A stretch of DNA of 64,000 nucleotides, from assembly GCA_041500225.1 (NCBI GenBank), contig JBGQLV010000001.1, positions 56,827-120,826 of the forward strand, in the 5' to 3' direction. Of this stretch, positions 50,701 to 58,044 are shown piece after piece. The notes under the pieces are model-generated. The model worked only from the letters and a program-made list of their open reading frames with translations, ran no database searches and had not been told where the DNA came from. The position numbers and the translations under genes were made by a program. Source of the stretch: 0-14-3-00-41-53 sp041500225 (lineage in GTDB: Bacteria; Nitrospirota; Thermodesulfovibrionia; Thermodesulfovibrionales; SM23-35). The first letter of the stretch is position 1; each line of letters opens with the position of its first letter.

Positions 50701-50753
50701 GAAAAAGATTTTTGCTGGGCGACAAGGAACTTGAATTTATTGTCACTCTTTAA
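47748..50753 (+). CDS. Fusion of M1-type peptidase, ChaN-like domain and PDZ domain
   Basis: 1001 residues with a signal peptide (IIFIVFLVSVFLIRPAEA). Residues 20-500 resemble M1 aminopeptidases: SLGHEVLHQWFGNF (HExxH at about 281) and NWLEGLTTYLSDYLYEE, whose Glu is the third zinc ligand (spacing one residue shorter than the usual pattern). The middle (about 510-640) is a mixed linker. Residues 675-890 are a ChaN-type domain: IYVGERHTNYEEHKIQLDII, GMEMFQRPFQKVLDDYISG, ALNLRSEIIEKVSRGG, VLAGVGHIMYSSGIPKR. The end (VILKEIDGRVKIEG ... SIAEKTGLKEDDIFITID) is a PDZ. Predicted periplasmic. Extended -10 TGATATAAT lies 10 bases before the ATG. Confidence 0.82.
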   Translation: MKIIIFIVFLVSVFLIRPAEAIENLPHHNLSVSFDIQRNLIKGVSTISLPENSEVKIYIGSLKILSAKQNAQPFKPDLKDGIFRVKGKAVIELVYEGFFKGEYEKQTIENIGVVSGNLIGERGIYLTEGWYPAIVGIDSYREGMAYYSLKANIPKWFAAVSEADEIQVIDQQDGKEYSFLFSHPLQQIHLTAGSYIEKKETFHGIDIYGYFFPEDIALAETYIEYTKKYIAMYGELLNPYPFKRFSIVENFLPTGYSMPTFTLLGQDVVRLPFIVETSLGHEVLHQWFGNFIYCKCEEGNWLEGLTTYLSDYLYEELKGKGAEYRKKVLVDYQSYVSPDKEISLKNFSGRKDFASKAIGYGKGAMLFHMLKNLIGNDSFNNALKGLIKEKEFQEASWDDLKTAFEKSSDANLDLFFDQWLTRKGLISIKIEEPGVFFLHDSQTLSFEVVQQSEPYAFNLPVKIITNKGEKMEVLNIEKEREKFEIQVEGTPLEMTFDGDYNLMRRLSEAEYPPVIAKLIGDEKRLIVLPEKDREIYVELIALLKEEGFTIKEEKEIKDEDIKTSSLLILGTESPILKRLFGEFKESGTGFTLLMKKNPLNSSKVIAIASADSKEEVDLASKKIFHYGKYSYLRFEKGQNIEKKIDETEQGIRINLYKPVLGIQPRDAIKLDEIIQKISGTPIIYVGERHTNYEEHKIQLDIIMSLYEKGKKFAIGMEMFQRPFQKVLDDYISGTISEKEFLKNSEYFKRWQFDYNLYREIIEFAKAKNIPIIALNLRSEIIEKVSRGGLDSLTEEERKEIPEDMDMTDEDYKNRLKEIFGQHEKSESKNFDYFYQSQILWDETMAHSINEFLKERPDHQMIVLAGVGHIMYSSGIPKRAYRLNAKDYVTLIPATETSDEDIADFMLFQDHIPPPPTLKLGVILKEIDGRVKIEGVRPDSIAEKTGLKEDDIFITIDDWKIEDIEDVKISMVDKQQGDSIKIKILRKRFLLGDKELEFIVTL

Positions 50754-50773
50754 CACGTTTACATTGATATCCT

Positions 50774-51430
50774 TTATTTGAATATCTCCCCTGTTCCTTT
50801 ATACCAGAACAGTAGATCAAGGTGGGAGAGTGGGATATTTATTTGTTTTGCGAACTCCATCATATTTTTCTCTATCTGCATGTATTTTGCCTGGCTTATA
50901 GACTTTGGTATCTCCTCTATTATCCCAAGCTGGTTTAAATTTCTGAGTATATGCCTGTCAAGAATGGCAATCTTTTCTCCGAATCCTATATTCCTTAAGA
51001 AATGGCTTGCCTCCTTGTAACCAATGCCTTTTATATTCTGAACTAACCATTCCCTGCATTCTCGAACATCGGTAAACCTGTTTAGTACAGGTTTTGTAAA
51101 AACTCTTCCACTATTCGTAAATAATTTTCTTGCCCTTACTATATATTCTGCTTTTTTATTCTTAAATCTAACACAGTTTAATCCTTGTTTAATTTGTTTA
51201 ATAGTTCCCTTTGATAATAGATCTTGCTTCTCTAACTTCGCTATAGCATCCCAGCAGGATTTTGCCTTAGATTGCGGGGTAAGGATGCAGAAGGCTAATT
51301 CGGTGAAAATTTCTTCATCATTTCCATCCGACCAGAGTTTTTTAAATTCTTTTAATCGGGAAATTATTTCGTTTTTTTTGATTCCGTATATTCTTTTTAA
51401 TTGACTGATAGCAGGTTTATTTAATTCCAT
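50774..51430 (-). CDS. 8-oxoguanine DNA glycosylase/lyase (Ogg2-type)
   Basis: 218 residues from ATG 51430; a TTG at 51454 is possible but less likely because TGT-TACACT (extended -10) lies between. ELAFCILTPQSKAKSCWDAI (about 44) and NIKGIGYKEASHFLRNIGF with IAILDRHILRNL are the HhH-GPD blocks of archaeal-type Ogg2: catalytic Lys in GIGYKEAS and Asp in LDRH. It removes 8-oxoguanine from DNA and nicks the strand. The C-terminal DLLFWYKGTGEI is typical for the group. Confidence 0.85.
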   Translation of the reverse strand: MELNKPAISQLKRIYGIKKNEIISRLKEFKKLWSDGNDEEIFTELAFCILTPQSKAKSCWDAIAKLEKQDLLSKGTIKQIKQGLNCVRFKNKKAEYIVRARKLFTNSGRVFTKPVLNRFTDVRECREWLVQNIKGIGYKEASHFLRNIGFGEKIAILDRHILRNLNQLGIIEEIPKSISQAKYMQIEKNMMEFAKQINIPLSHLDLLFWYKGTGEIFK

Positions 51431-51496
51431 TATTGTTAGTGTAACATAAGACAAATACAGTATACTAAGACTATTAAGAAGAATTTAGGGTAACTA

Positions 51497-52693
51497 ATGA
51501 TAGAAGCGATATTTAATACTTGCGACTCATTCGAACATGGCGGAAATATATATAGGCTTGCAGAAGAACTCAAGATGCAGGAACGAAAGGTAATGGATTT
51601 CAGTGCTTCTGTAAATCCACTCGGCGTATCCAAAAAGATAAAAACAGAAATGCGGAAACACCTGAAATATCTTCATAACTATCCGGACCCTGAGGCAAAA
51701 AGATTGAGAAAGAGGCTCGCACAATACCACGGAATTGACCTTGAGACAATTCTTTGCGGTAATGGAAGCACAGAATTCATTTATCTGATAACAAAGGCCT
51801 TAAGGCCTCAAAAGGTTCTTATCCCGGCACCGACATTTTCAGAATATGAAAGGTCAGTCCTGATAAATCAGGAGTCAGAAGTCAGGAATCAGAAGTCAGA
51901 AACCACAGAACAAGGAGTACATATAAAATATTTAATTCTTAAAGAGAAAGATGATTTTAAGATAAACCCTGATGAATTTATAACTGCACTACAAACTCCG
52001 AACCCTGAACTAAACACCACTCCATGTGATATGGCCTTCCTTTGTAATCCCAATAATCCGACGGGAAGATTACTCAGAGGAGATGATGTCAAAAGGATTG
52101 CAGATGCAGCAAAAGAATTTAAATGTTATCTGATTGTTGATGAGGCTTTTATAGATTTTTGTGCTGATGACTCAGTAATAAAGGATGTGAGAGACAACCC
52201 ATATCTAATTGTGCTGAGGTCTATGACAGGGTTCTATGCCCTTTCAGGGTTAAGGATTGGATATGGTATCTTTCCTCAGCATCTCGTCGAGAGGCTTAAA
52301 AAATATAAAGAGCCATGGACAATAAACAACCTGGCACAGAGGGCAGCAGTGGTAGCACTTAAAGATAAGGTTTACAGAAGTGAGACATTTAAATTAATAA
52401 AGGGAGAGAAAAAATTCCTTGAAAAAAGTTTCAGGAAAATAGGGATAGAATTTTTTGATTCTGATGTTAATTTCTATCTGTTGAAAATAAATAATGCAAA
52501 TGAGTTATGTCAGCAGCTAAAAAGAAAAGGCATACTTCTCAGAGACTGCTCGATTTTTCGAGGGCTTGACAGTACATATTTAAGGGTTGCTGTGAAATCA
52601 CACAAGGAAAACACAATTTTAATAAAGGAGCTTACATCGATTTTACCACCCTTCTCAGTTCCCCCTTACCAAGGGGGGGATAAAGGGGAGTGA
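51497..52693 (+). CDS. cobD: Class I/II aminotransferase, CobD-like (threonine-phosphate decarboxylase)
   Basis: 398 residues. MDFSASVNPLGVSKKIKTEM, LHNYPDPEAKRLRKRLAQYH, CGNGSTEFIYLITKAL and LSGLRIGYGIF are the blocks of the HisC/CobD group; FSASVNPLG near residue 34 is the CobD-type start. The PLP Lys is not obvious: MTGFYALSGLRIGYG has Tyr where Lys is usual (T-K-x-x-x-x-G-LR), a point to verify. Two repeat-derived stretches interrupt the protein: NQESEVRNQKSETTEQG at about 124 and the end PPFSVPPYQGGDKGE. A BtuCD-like importer lies 2.3 kb downstream. Confidence 0.65.
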   Translation: MIEAIFNTCDSFEHGGNIYRLAEELKMQERKVMDFSASVNPLGVSKKIKTEMRKHLKYLHNYPDPEAKRLRKRLAQYHGIDLETILCGNGSTEFIYLITKALRPQKVLIPAPTFSEYERSVLINQESEVRNQKSETTEQGVHIKYLILKEKDDFKINPDEFITALQTPNPELNTTPCDMAFLCNPNNPTGRLLRGDDVKRIADAAKEFKCYLIVDEAFIDFCADDSVIKDVRDNPYLIVLRSMTGFYALSGLRIGYGIFPQHLVERLKKYKEPWTINNLAQRAAVVALKDKVYRSETFKLIKGEKKFLEKSFRKIGIEFFDSDVNFYLLKINNANELCQQLKRKGILLRDCSIFRGLDSTYLRVAVKSHKENTILIKELTSILPPFSVPPYQGGDKGE

Positions 52694-52708
52694 AAAGGCT
52701 AGAATAAT

Positions 52709-53407
52709 ATGCCGTTCAGGCAATGGTTAAGGAGTGTTAACTTTGCAATAGAAGGGATACTTCATGCTGCAAAGACCCAGCGACATTTGAGGTATCACTT
52801 TTACAGTGCAGCCATTGTACTTCTTATAAGTTATATCCTCGGTATCTCACGAACAGAATTTCTCATCATCGCTCTCTCTGTAATTGCGGTGCTTCTCGCA
52901 GAGATGTTCAACACTGCAATAGAAGCAATAGTTGACATCGTATCACCTGAACAAAGCGAGAAGGCACGTGTGATAAAAGATATAGCAGCAGGTGCAGTGT
53001 TCATAACTGCCGTCGGTGTTGCAGTTATAGGCTATATAATCTTATCACCTTATATGCGCGATATTTTCCGGAAAGGACTTTATATAACAAAACACTCGAA
53101 GGAAGAAATTTCCGTCATAGCATTTATAATTGTGCTCATCCTTGTTGTAATAACAAAGGCATATCTCGGTAAAGGACATCCATTGCGCGGAGGTATGCTG
53201 AGTGGGCATTCTGCACTCGCATTTTCGGTATGGGTGGCAATAACGTATATAACGGAAAATTTTATGGTATCGTTGTTTTCTTTCATACTTGCTGTAGTAA
53301 TTGCACAGAGCAGGGTTATAACAAAGGCTCATAGCATATGGGAGGTTATTCTCGGCAGTCTTATGGGAGCGTTGGTAACCTTTCTGTTGTTCAGGATGTT
53401 TTTATGA
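52709..53407 (+). CDS. Undecaprenol/diacylglycerol kinase fused to PAP2 phosphatase
   Basis: 232 residues. The N-terminal half is DgkA-like: RSVNFAIEGILHAAKTQRHL, three helices, and AEMFNTAIEAIVDIVSPEQS with the Glu-Asn-x-x-x-Glu motif. From about 150, GKGHPLRGGMLSGHSALAFS and RVITKAHSIWEVILGSLMG are PAP2 motifs (SGHS, SR/H...E-G). Gram-positive DgkA homologues phosphorylate undecaprenol; a PAP2 partner would dephosphorylate undecaprenyl diphosphate. The fusion would keep both steps of lipid-carrier recycling in one membrane protein, of use to the glycan cluster. Confidence 0.85.
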   Translation: MPFRQWLRSVNFAIEGILHAAKTQRHLRYHFYSAAIVLLISYILGISRTEFLIIALSVIAVLLAEMFNTAIEAIVDIVSPEQSEKARVIKDIAAGAVFITAVGVAVIGYIILSPYMRDIFRKGLYITKHSKEEISVIAFIIVLILVVITKAYLGKGHPLRGGMLSGHSALAFSVWVAITYITENFMVSLFSFILAVVIAQSRVITKAHSIWEVILGSLMGALVTFLLFRMFL

Positions 53408-53487
53408 TATAAAGCTGACTTCCCTTATATCTGCCTCACATATCAAACATTTTTGCAACAATAAAGTAAATATGAAATAATACATGT

Positions 53488-54333
53488 ATGCTGAAATTTC
53501 GTGATGCAATAGTCAAGCTTTACAAAAAGGCTGCAACATCACTGCCTACTGATGTTGAAGCTGCTTTAAGAAATGCGCATAAAAAAGAGGGACAAAGGTC
53601 AAATGCTAAGGAGGCGCTATCAGTAATCCTTGAGAACATAAAGATTGCCAGGGAAACTGTGAGGCCTATATGCCAGGATACAGGCGTACCTGTATTTTTT
53701 ATAAAAGTGCCATTTGGTATTAGACACCTCGAAATAAGAAGTGCAATTATTGAGGCAACACGTATTGCAACAGAAAAAGTCCCTTTGAGGGCCAATGCTG
53801 TTGACATACTTACTGATAAGAATTCAGGAGACAATACAGGTATTGGCTTCCCTGTCATGTACTTTGAAGAAACCAAAGGCAAAAAACTTATAATAGACCT
53901 CATGTTGAAAGGTTCAGGATGCGAAAACGCAGGACAGTTGTACAAGTTGCCGGTTGAAGAACTTAAAGCAGAGCGGGATTTAGGGGGTGTGAGAAAATGC
54001 GTGCTTGATACTGTTTACAAAGCCCAGGGTAAAGGATGCCCGCCATATATTATTGGTGTAGGGATAGGCGCTTCAAAGGATCAGGTAACAAGACTTGCTA
54101 AGGAGCAGCTCATGAGAAGACTTGAAGATACGAACAAACATGAAGTCTTATCAGCGCTTGAAAAGAGACTCCTTAAAGATATAAATCAGCTTGGAATTGG
54201 CCCACTCGGCCTCGGAGGTAAAACAACAGCTATCGGTGTGAAGGTCGGAGTAAATCATAGACACCCTGCATCGTATTTTGTTGATGTCTCAGTCTGCTGT
54301 TGGGCAAACAGAAGGGCAAGGTTGGTATGGTAA
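53488..54333 (+). CDS. Class I fumarate hydratase, alpha subunit
   Basis: 281 residues. ETVRPICQDTGVPVFFIKVP has the first cluster Cys (about 63), LKGSGCENAGQLYKL the second (about 138) and KGCPPYIIGVGIG the third; these ligate the labile 4Fe-4S cluster. GPLGLGGKTTAIGVKV closes the fold. Partner of the beta subunit that follows with a 7-base overlap. Interconverts fumarate and malate in the (often reductive) TCA cycle of anaerobes. TtdA-type tartrate dehydratase is a less likely alternative. Confidence 0.9.
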   Translation: MLKFRDAIVKLYKKAATSLPTDVEAALRNAHKKEGQRSNAKEALSVILENIKIARETVRPICQDTGVPVFFIKVPFGIRHLEIRSAIIEATRIATEKVPLRANAVDILTDKNSGDNTGIGFPVMYFEETKGKKLIIDLMLKGSGCENAGQLYKLPVEELKAERDLGGVRKCVLDTVYKAQGKGCPPYIIGVGIGASKDQVTRLAKEQLMRRLEDTNKHEVLSALEKRLLKDINQLGIGPLGLGGKTTAIGVKVGVNHRHPASYFVDVSVCCWANRRARLVW

Positions 54334-54992
54334 ATAAAAAGTTCAAAGCCTTCGACCCGAGCTCAGGCCGAGGGTTTCAAAGTTCAAAATTAAAAATTAA
54401 AAAAACGAAGATAATAAACCTACCTTTAACTAAAGATGAAGTGCTATTGTTGCATGTTGGAGATATGGTTTTAATAAATGGACAAATTGTAACAGGCAGG
54501 GACAGGGTACATAAATTTTTATTCAATGAAAAACCGACTAAAAGACAGATACCGTTCAATCTCAAAGGTACTGTCTTATACCATTGTGGTCCCATAATAA
54601 GAAAGACCGGCAAAGACTTCAAGCTTATTGCAGGGGGTCCCACAACGAGCATAAGGGTTGAGATGTACGAGCATGAGATAATCTCAGAATACGGCATAAG
54701 GGGCGTGATGGGTAAAGGAGGTATGGGTAAGCAGACTTTAAATGCACTAAAAGAAAGCGGCTGTGTATACCTTCATACCATAGGTGGCGCTGCTGTTTAT
54801 CTTGCTGACAGAGTTAAAAAGGTAGTTGATGTCTGGAAGCTTAAAGAATTTGGTATGACTGAGGCGATGTGGGTACTTGATGTTAAAGAATTTCCGGCAA
54901 TAGTGACAATGGATGCGCATGGTAGAAGTCTACATGAGGAGATAGAAAAGAAATCATATGGAGAATTTAAAAGACTTGTAGGATTAGGCTAA
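54327..54992 (+). CDS. Class I fumarate hydratase, beta subunit
   Basis: 221 residues from ATG 54327. LPLTKDEVLLLHVGDMVLIN followed by TGRDRVHK, YHCGPIIRK, AGGPTTSIRVEMYEHEIIS and MGKGGMGKQTLNALKESGCV are the beta-domain motifs. The first 25 residues (FKAFDPSSGRGFQSSKLKIK) do not fit the family: they are encoded by a palindromic/AT-rich repeat-like stretch (54336-54405) inserted at the N-terminus. Otherwise complete. Confidence 0.9.
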   Translation: MVNKKFKAFDPSSGRGFQSSKLKIKKTKIINLPLTKDEVLLLHVGDMVLINGQIVTGRDRVHKFLFNEKPTKRQIPFNLKGTVLYHCGPIIRKTGKDFKLIAGGPTTSIRVEMYEHEIISEYGIRGVMGKGGMGKQTLNALKESGCVYLHTIGGAAVYLADRVKKVVDVWKLKEFGMTEAMWVLDVKEFPAIVTMDAHGRSLHEEIEKKSYGEFKRLVGLG

Positions 54993-55021
54993 AAATTATT
55001 TTCATAGCTTATATATGGCCC

Positions 55022-55765
55022 TCAGGAGTCCTGTTTTTTTATCTCTATATCTACATCAAAAGCCTCTTTTAGTAAATCTCTTGTTAATACTGTTTCAGGC
55101 TCTCCAATTCCAAGAATTCTTCCGTCTTTAATCAGCATTACCTTTTCAAACTGTAATGCCATATTTATATCGTGAAGCGCCATGATTATTGATATGTTTT
55201 TCTTCTCTTTCAATTCCCTGAGTAACCTCTGTATCTCTATCTGGTACTTTATGTCGAGGTTTGCAAGCGGCTCATCTAAAAGTAAGAGTCCTGCGCCCTG
55301 AAGGAGAGTCATTGCTATAAATGTCCTTCTCCTTTCACCCCCACTCAAATTTGTTATGTATGATTCCGATTTTTCTTTAAGTCCAACCAATGCTAATGCC
55401 TCATCAACAGTTATTTCCGGAGGTATATCATATGGATAAAGCCCCATGCCGACTAACTCCCTGACTTTAAACGGCACATTTATATCAAATAGTTGTGGAA
55501 GGTAACATAATAATTTTGCCCTGTCTTTATTCTTGTACGACTGCAATAGCTTGCCCCAGAGTTTTACATGACCTTCGGATGGCTTTAATATACCACTTGC
55601 AAGCTTGAGGATAGTTGATTTTCCTGAGCCATTGGCGCCTAAAAGTCCGATGAACTCTCCATTGCCTACAGAGAATGTCAGGTTATTGAGGAACTTTTTA
55701 TTCCTGTAATACTGAAACCCGACATTATAGAGTTCAAGAATGGGGTGGTTATATACTGATAACAT
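55022..55765 (-). CDS. ABC transporter ATP-binding protein (BtuD/FecE-like)
   Basis: 247 residues. Walker A LLGANGSGKSTILKLASG, Q-loop PQLFD, signature NLSGGERRRTFIAMTLLQG, Walker B LLLLDEPLANLDIK and H-loop MALHDINMAL are complete. The group imports vitamin B12, haem or Fe-siderophores with a BtuC-type permease. It overlaps the permease gene by 17 bases. B12 as cargo is suggested by the CobD-like gene and the corrinoid/radical SAM genes nearby, but siderophores cannot be excluded. Confidence 0.9.
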   Translation of the reverse strand: MLSVYNHPILELYNVGFQYYRNKKFLNNLTFSVGNGEFIGLLGANGSGKSTILKLASGILKPSEGHVKLWGKLLQSYKNKDRAKLLCYLPQLFDINVPFKVRELVGMGLYPYDIPPEITVDEALALVGLKEKSESYITNLSGGERRRTFIAMTLLQGAGLLLLDEPLANLDIKYQIEIQRLLRELKEKKNISIIMALHDINMALQFEKVMLIKDGRILGIGEPETVLTRDLLKEAFDVDIEIKKQDS

Positions 55766-56714
55766 CTTTCTTCCTCAATAGATAAAGGAAATATGGTGAA
55801 CCGATGATGGCAGTTACAATTCCCGAGGGTATTTCCATTGGAGGCATTATTGATTTTCCAATCAGGTCTGCTAAGCACAAAAATGCTCCGCCACAAATAG
55901 CAGATACAGGTATCAAAACCCTGTTGTCAGAACCGATGAAGAATCTTACAATATGAGGTATAAGGAGACCAATGAAACCGATTGTGCCTCCGAGTGATAC
56001 AGATGCTGCGGTCATAAGTGCGACAGATGCAAAGAAAAGCAGCCTTTCCCTTTGGACAGAAAATCCGAGACTATGGGCAAGTTCATCGCCGAGCATCAAG
56101 GCATTTAGCGCCTTTGCCCTGGAGATGGAGATGCAGAGACCCGCGGTAATAAACACAAAGCCATATGGAATCAATGACCAGTCTGCAATCGAGAGATCTC
56201 CAAATATCCAGAGTAAAGCTCTCCTCATACCCTCATCTGAAGAAATACTGATAAGGAGCATCAGTATTGAATAGAAGAGAAAACTCAGGCCTATACCTGC
56301 GAGTAGAAGCCGTTCAGGCCGCAGACCACCGCGCTTCCATCCAAATGCGCCAACCAGTAGACTTACAAAAGAGGCACCTATAAAGGCTGTCAGAGGTATA
56401 CTGAGGTTGCCTAATAGATACGAGCCTGACAAAAGTCCTAATGCTGCTGCAAGTGCTGCACCGCTTGAGATGCCGAGGATATAAGGGTCAGAAAGGGGGT
56501 TTCTTAATATGCCCTGAAGTACAGCACCTGAGGCTCCGAGGGCTATTCCCATAAGGGCTGCGACTATAACGCGCGGAAGTCTTATTGAAAACAATATCTC
56601 TTTCTCTGTATTATTTAACTCAAAAGGATTTATTACCCTCGGCCCGAAAAATATAGAAATTAATAAGATTAAAACTGAGATTAGTATTAATATCGAGATT
56701 TTTATTTTAGACAT
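55749..56714 (-). CDS. ABC transporter permease (BtuC/FecCD family)
   Basis: 321 residues, about ten membrane helices. IRLPRVIVAALMGIALGASG, GILRNPLSDPYILGISSGAA and LGGTIGFIGLLIPHIVRF are the conserved blocks; the last faces the ATPase. The ATG at 56714 lies inside the last codons of the decayed binding-protein gene, the usual gene order (binding protein-permease-ATPase) of this importer class. Intact. Confidence 0.92.
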   Translation of the reverse strand: MSKIKISILILISVLILLISIFFGPRVINPFELNNTEKEILFSIRLPRVIVAALMGIALGASGAVLQGILRNPLSDPYILGISSGAALAAALGLLSGSYLLGNLSIPLTAFIGASFVSLLVGAFGWKRGGLRPERLLLAGIGLSFLFYSILMLLISISSDEGMRRALLWIFGDLSIADWSLIPYGFVFITAGLCISISRAKALNALMLGDELAHSLGFSVQRERLLFFASVALMTAASVSLGGTIGFIGLLIPHIVRFFIGSDNRVLIPVSAICGGAFLCLADLIGKSIMPPMEIPSGIVTAIIGSPYFLYLLRKKDVISI

Positions 56715-56822
56715 CCGGCCATCTCCTTAATATCTTTTACAATCCTCGGTCCAAGCCTGTAAAGGCCGGCGCTCAAAAACAAAAAAGTTAATAACGAGAA
56801 TTGAAAGTATTAATGTCTTCAT
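56702..56822 (-). pseudogene. Remnant of a periplasmic binding-protein gene (BtuF-like), internal deletion
   Basis: Upstream of the permease on the same strand, ATG 56822 begins a signal-peptide-like MKTLILSILVINFFV, and then, in another frame, GLYRLGPRIVKDIKEMAGCL followed by a stop (56702-56704) overlapping the permease ATG. GPR-x-V-x-x-x-x-x-x-A is a common last helix of BtuF/FhuD-type proteins. Start and end are joined near 56785 with about 230 residues missing. The importer thus lacks its own binding protein here. Confidence 0.65.
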
Positions 56823-57007
56823 CAGGATTTATTTTTTAAACAATGTTACATAATACACGAGTTCGGTACTTTCATATCAAGTAGAATGGAAATCTTATAA
56901 TAATATCAATATATCAGATTTTAAATTGGAAAAATCTTTAAGGTTTACTCTCGTTTTGTTATCTGTTAAACTTGTTAAAAAAGAAATAACTGAAAGGAGA
57001 AAAGGTA

Positions 57008-57367
57008 ATGAATTTCTGGGAAAAGGTTAAAAATGATTTACAGAAGGGAATTAAAGAAGGCATTGATTTTGTTAAGGAAGGCGCTACTATTGTAAAAGTC
57101 AAGGCAGAAGAACTTACTGAAGAAGGGAAAAAAAGACTTAAGATTTTTGAACTCAAGACAAAGGTTCAAAGAGAGATTGCAGAACTCGGCGGCGTGGTCT
57201 ATGACCTCAGCTCAAAGGTCAAGAACCCCATGCTCGAAAGTAAGGTTAAAGCAGTTGTATCCCGGATCAAAAAACTTGAGGCACAGATAGCAAAGCTCGA
57301 GGGAAAGATGAAAGGGTCGACGAGTAGAACAGCCAGCAAACGAACAACGAAGTCAAAAGCTAAATGA
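57008..57367 (+). CDS. Small helical/coiled-coil protein of unknown function
   Basis: 119 residues, AGGAGAAAAGG just upstream. NFWEKVKNDLQKGIKEGIDF and a later KAVVSRIKKLEAQIAKLEGK form long amphipathic helices; the tail (SRTASKRTTKSKAK) is highly basic. No signal peptide. Resembles short stress or phasin-like helical proteins of unknown role. The next gene, a small membrane protein, follows after 68 bases. Confidence 0.6.
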   Translation: MNFWEKVKNDLQKGIKEGIDFVKEGATIVKVKAEELTEEGKKRLKIFELKTKVQREIAELGGVVYDLSSKVKNPMLESKVKAVVSRIKKLEAQIAKLEGKMKGSTSRTASKRTTKSKAK

Positions 57368-57435
57368 AAGCCTTTATCTGACCAGTTCTTAAACGGAGAA
57401 AATCAGGACGATGAATATACGGGAAGGATAACTTG

Positions 57436-57654
57436 ATGACGATTATCCTTTTACTATTTATAGTTGCTATTGTGGCGATATTTTCTGTGCAGAACGCCAT
57501 GCCAGTGGCTATAACCTTTCTTTTCTGGAAGTTTGAGGCATCCCTCGCAATAGTTATATTTCTTTCTGTGCTCGCCGGCATTATTGCAGGAGCAATTATT
57601 GTGTCATTGTTGAGAATAAAACCATCTGTTAAAAAAATGACAAAGGATAACTAA
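57436..57654 (+). CDS. LapA-domain (DUF1049) small membrane protein
   Basis: 72 residues from ATG 57436. Two membrane segments, IILLLFIVAIVAIFSVQNAM and AIVIFLSVLAGIIAGAIIVS, separated by PVAITFLFWKFEAS: the FSVQNxxPVxxxFLxW signature of LapA-domain proteins, which in E. coli work with LapB on lipopolysaccharide synthesis control. Role here inferred from the family. Confidence 0.8.
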   Translation: MTIILLLFIVAIVAIFSVQNAMPVAITFLFWKFEASLAIVIFLSVLAGIIAGAIIVSLLRIKPSVKKMTKDN

Positions 57655-58044
57655 AGATTATTCAGGTTCAGGTCTTTCTTTAAAAGCTGAAGATTTTGTA
57701 TTGTCATTAGCATAATGCTGTTGTGCCTTGGCACGGCGCTGCTCACTTCCAAATTGAGTTTATCCCTTGCTCTCGGTGCCTTTAGGCATTATAAGGGTAT
57801 CTGGCAGAGGTGGATAACCTTAAAAAGCCCGGATATAACCTCAAAATAGTATAAATTAATAATGTTATAATGATAAATTTCTATTGTAATAATAACATTA
57901 TTTTAGTAAAATAAAACGATTTATAATGGCAGGAAAATGGATACGGGAAAAAAATTAACATAATACCAATTAATTCAGAGCTTGCTGAAACCTATTTTTG
58001 ACAATCTGCAATAAAAAATTGAGCTGATAAAAGGAAAGCTAATC
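57655..58044. other. 390-base gap, possible 44-codon frame
   Basis: An ATG at 57715 opens a 44-codon frame to TAG 57847 (LSLSLALGAFRHYKGIWQRW within it) that may be the remnant of a membrane-protein tail; I cannot assign it. The rest is AT-rich with a weak TTGACA at 57998 before the SulP gene, whose AAAGGAAAGC is the ribosome site. I see nothing else. Confidence 0.3.

Noticed and set aside
56823..57007. Possible cobalamin riboswitch upstream of the importer
   Set aside because: I looked for the B12-box and the typical stems on the minus strand and did not find them; the stretch is AT-rich and unstructured by eye.
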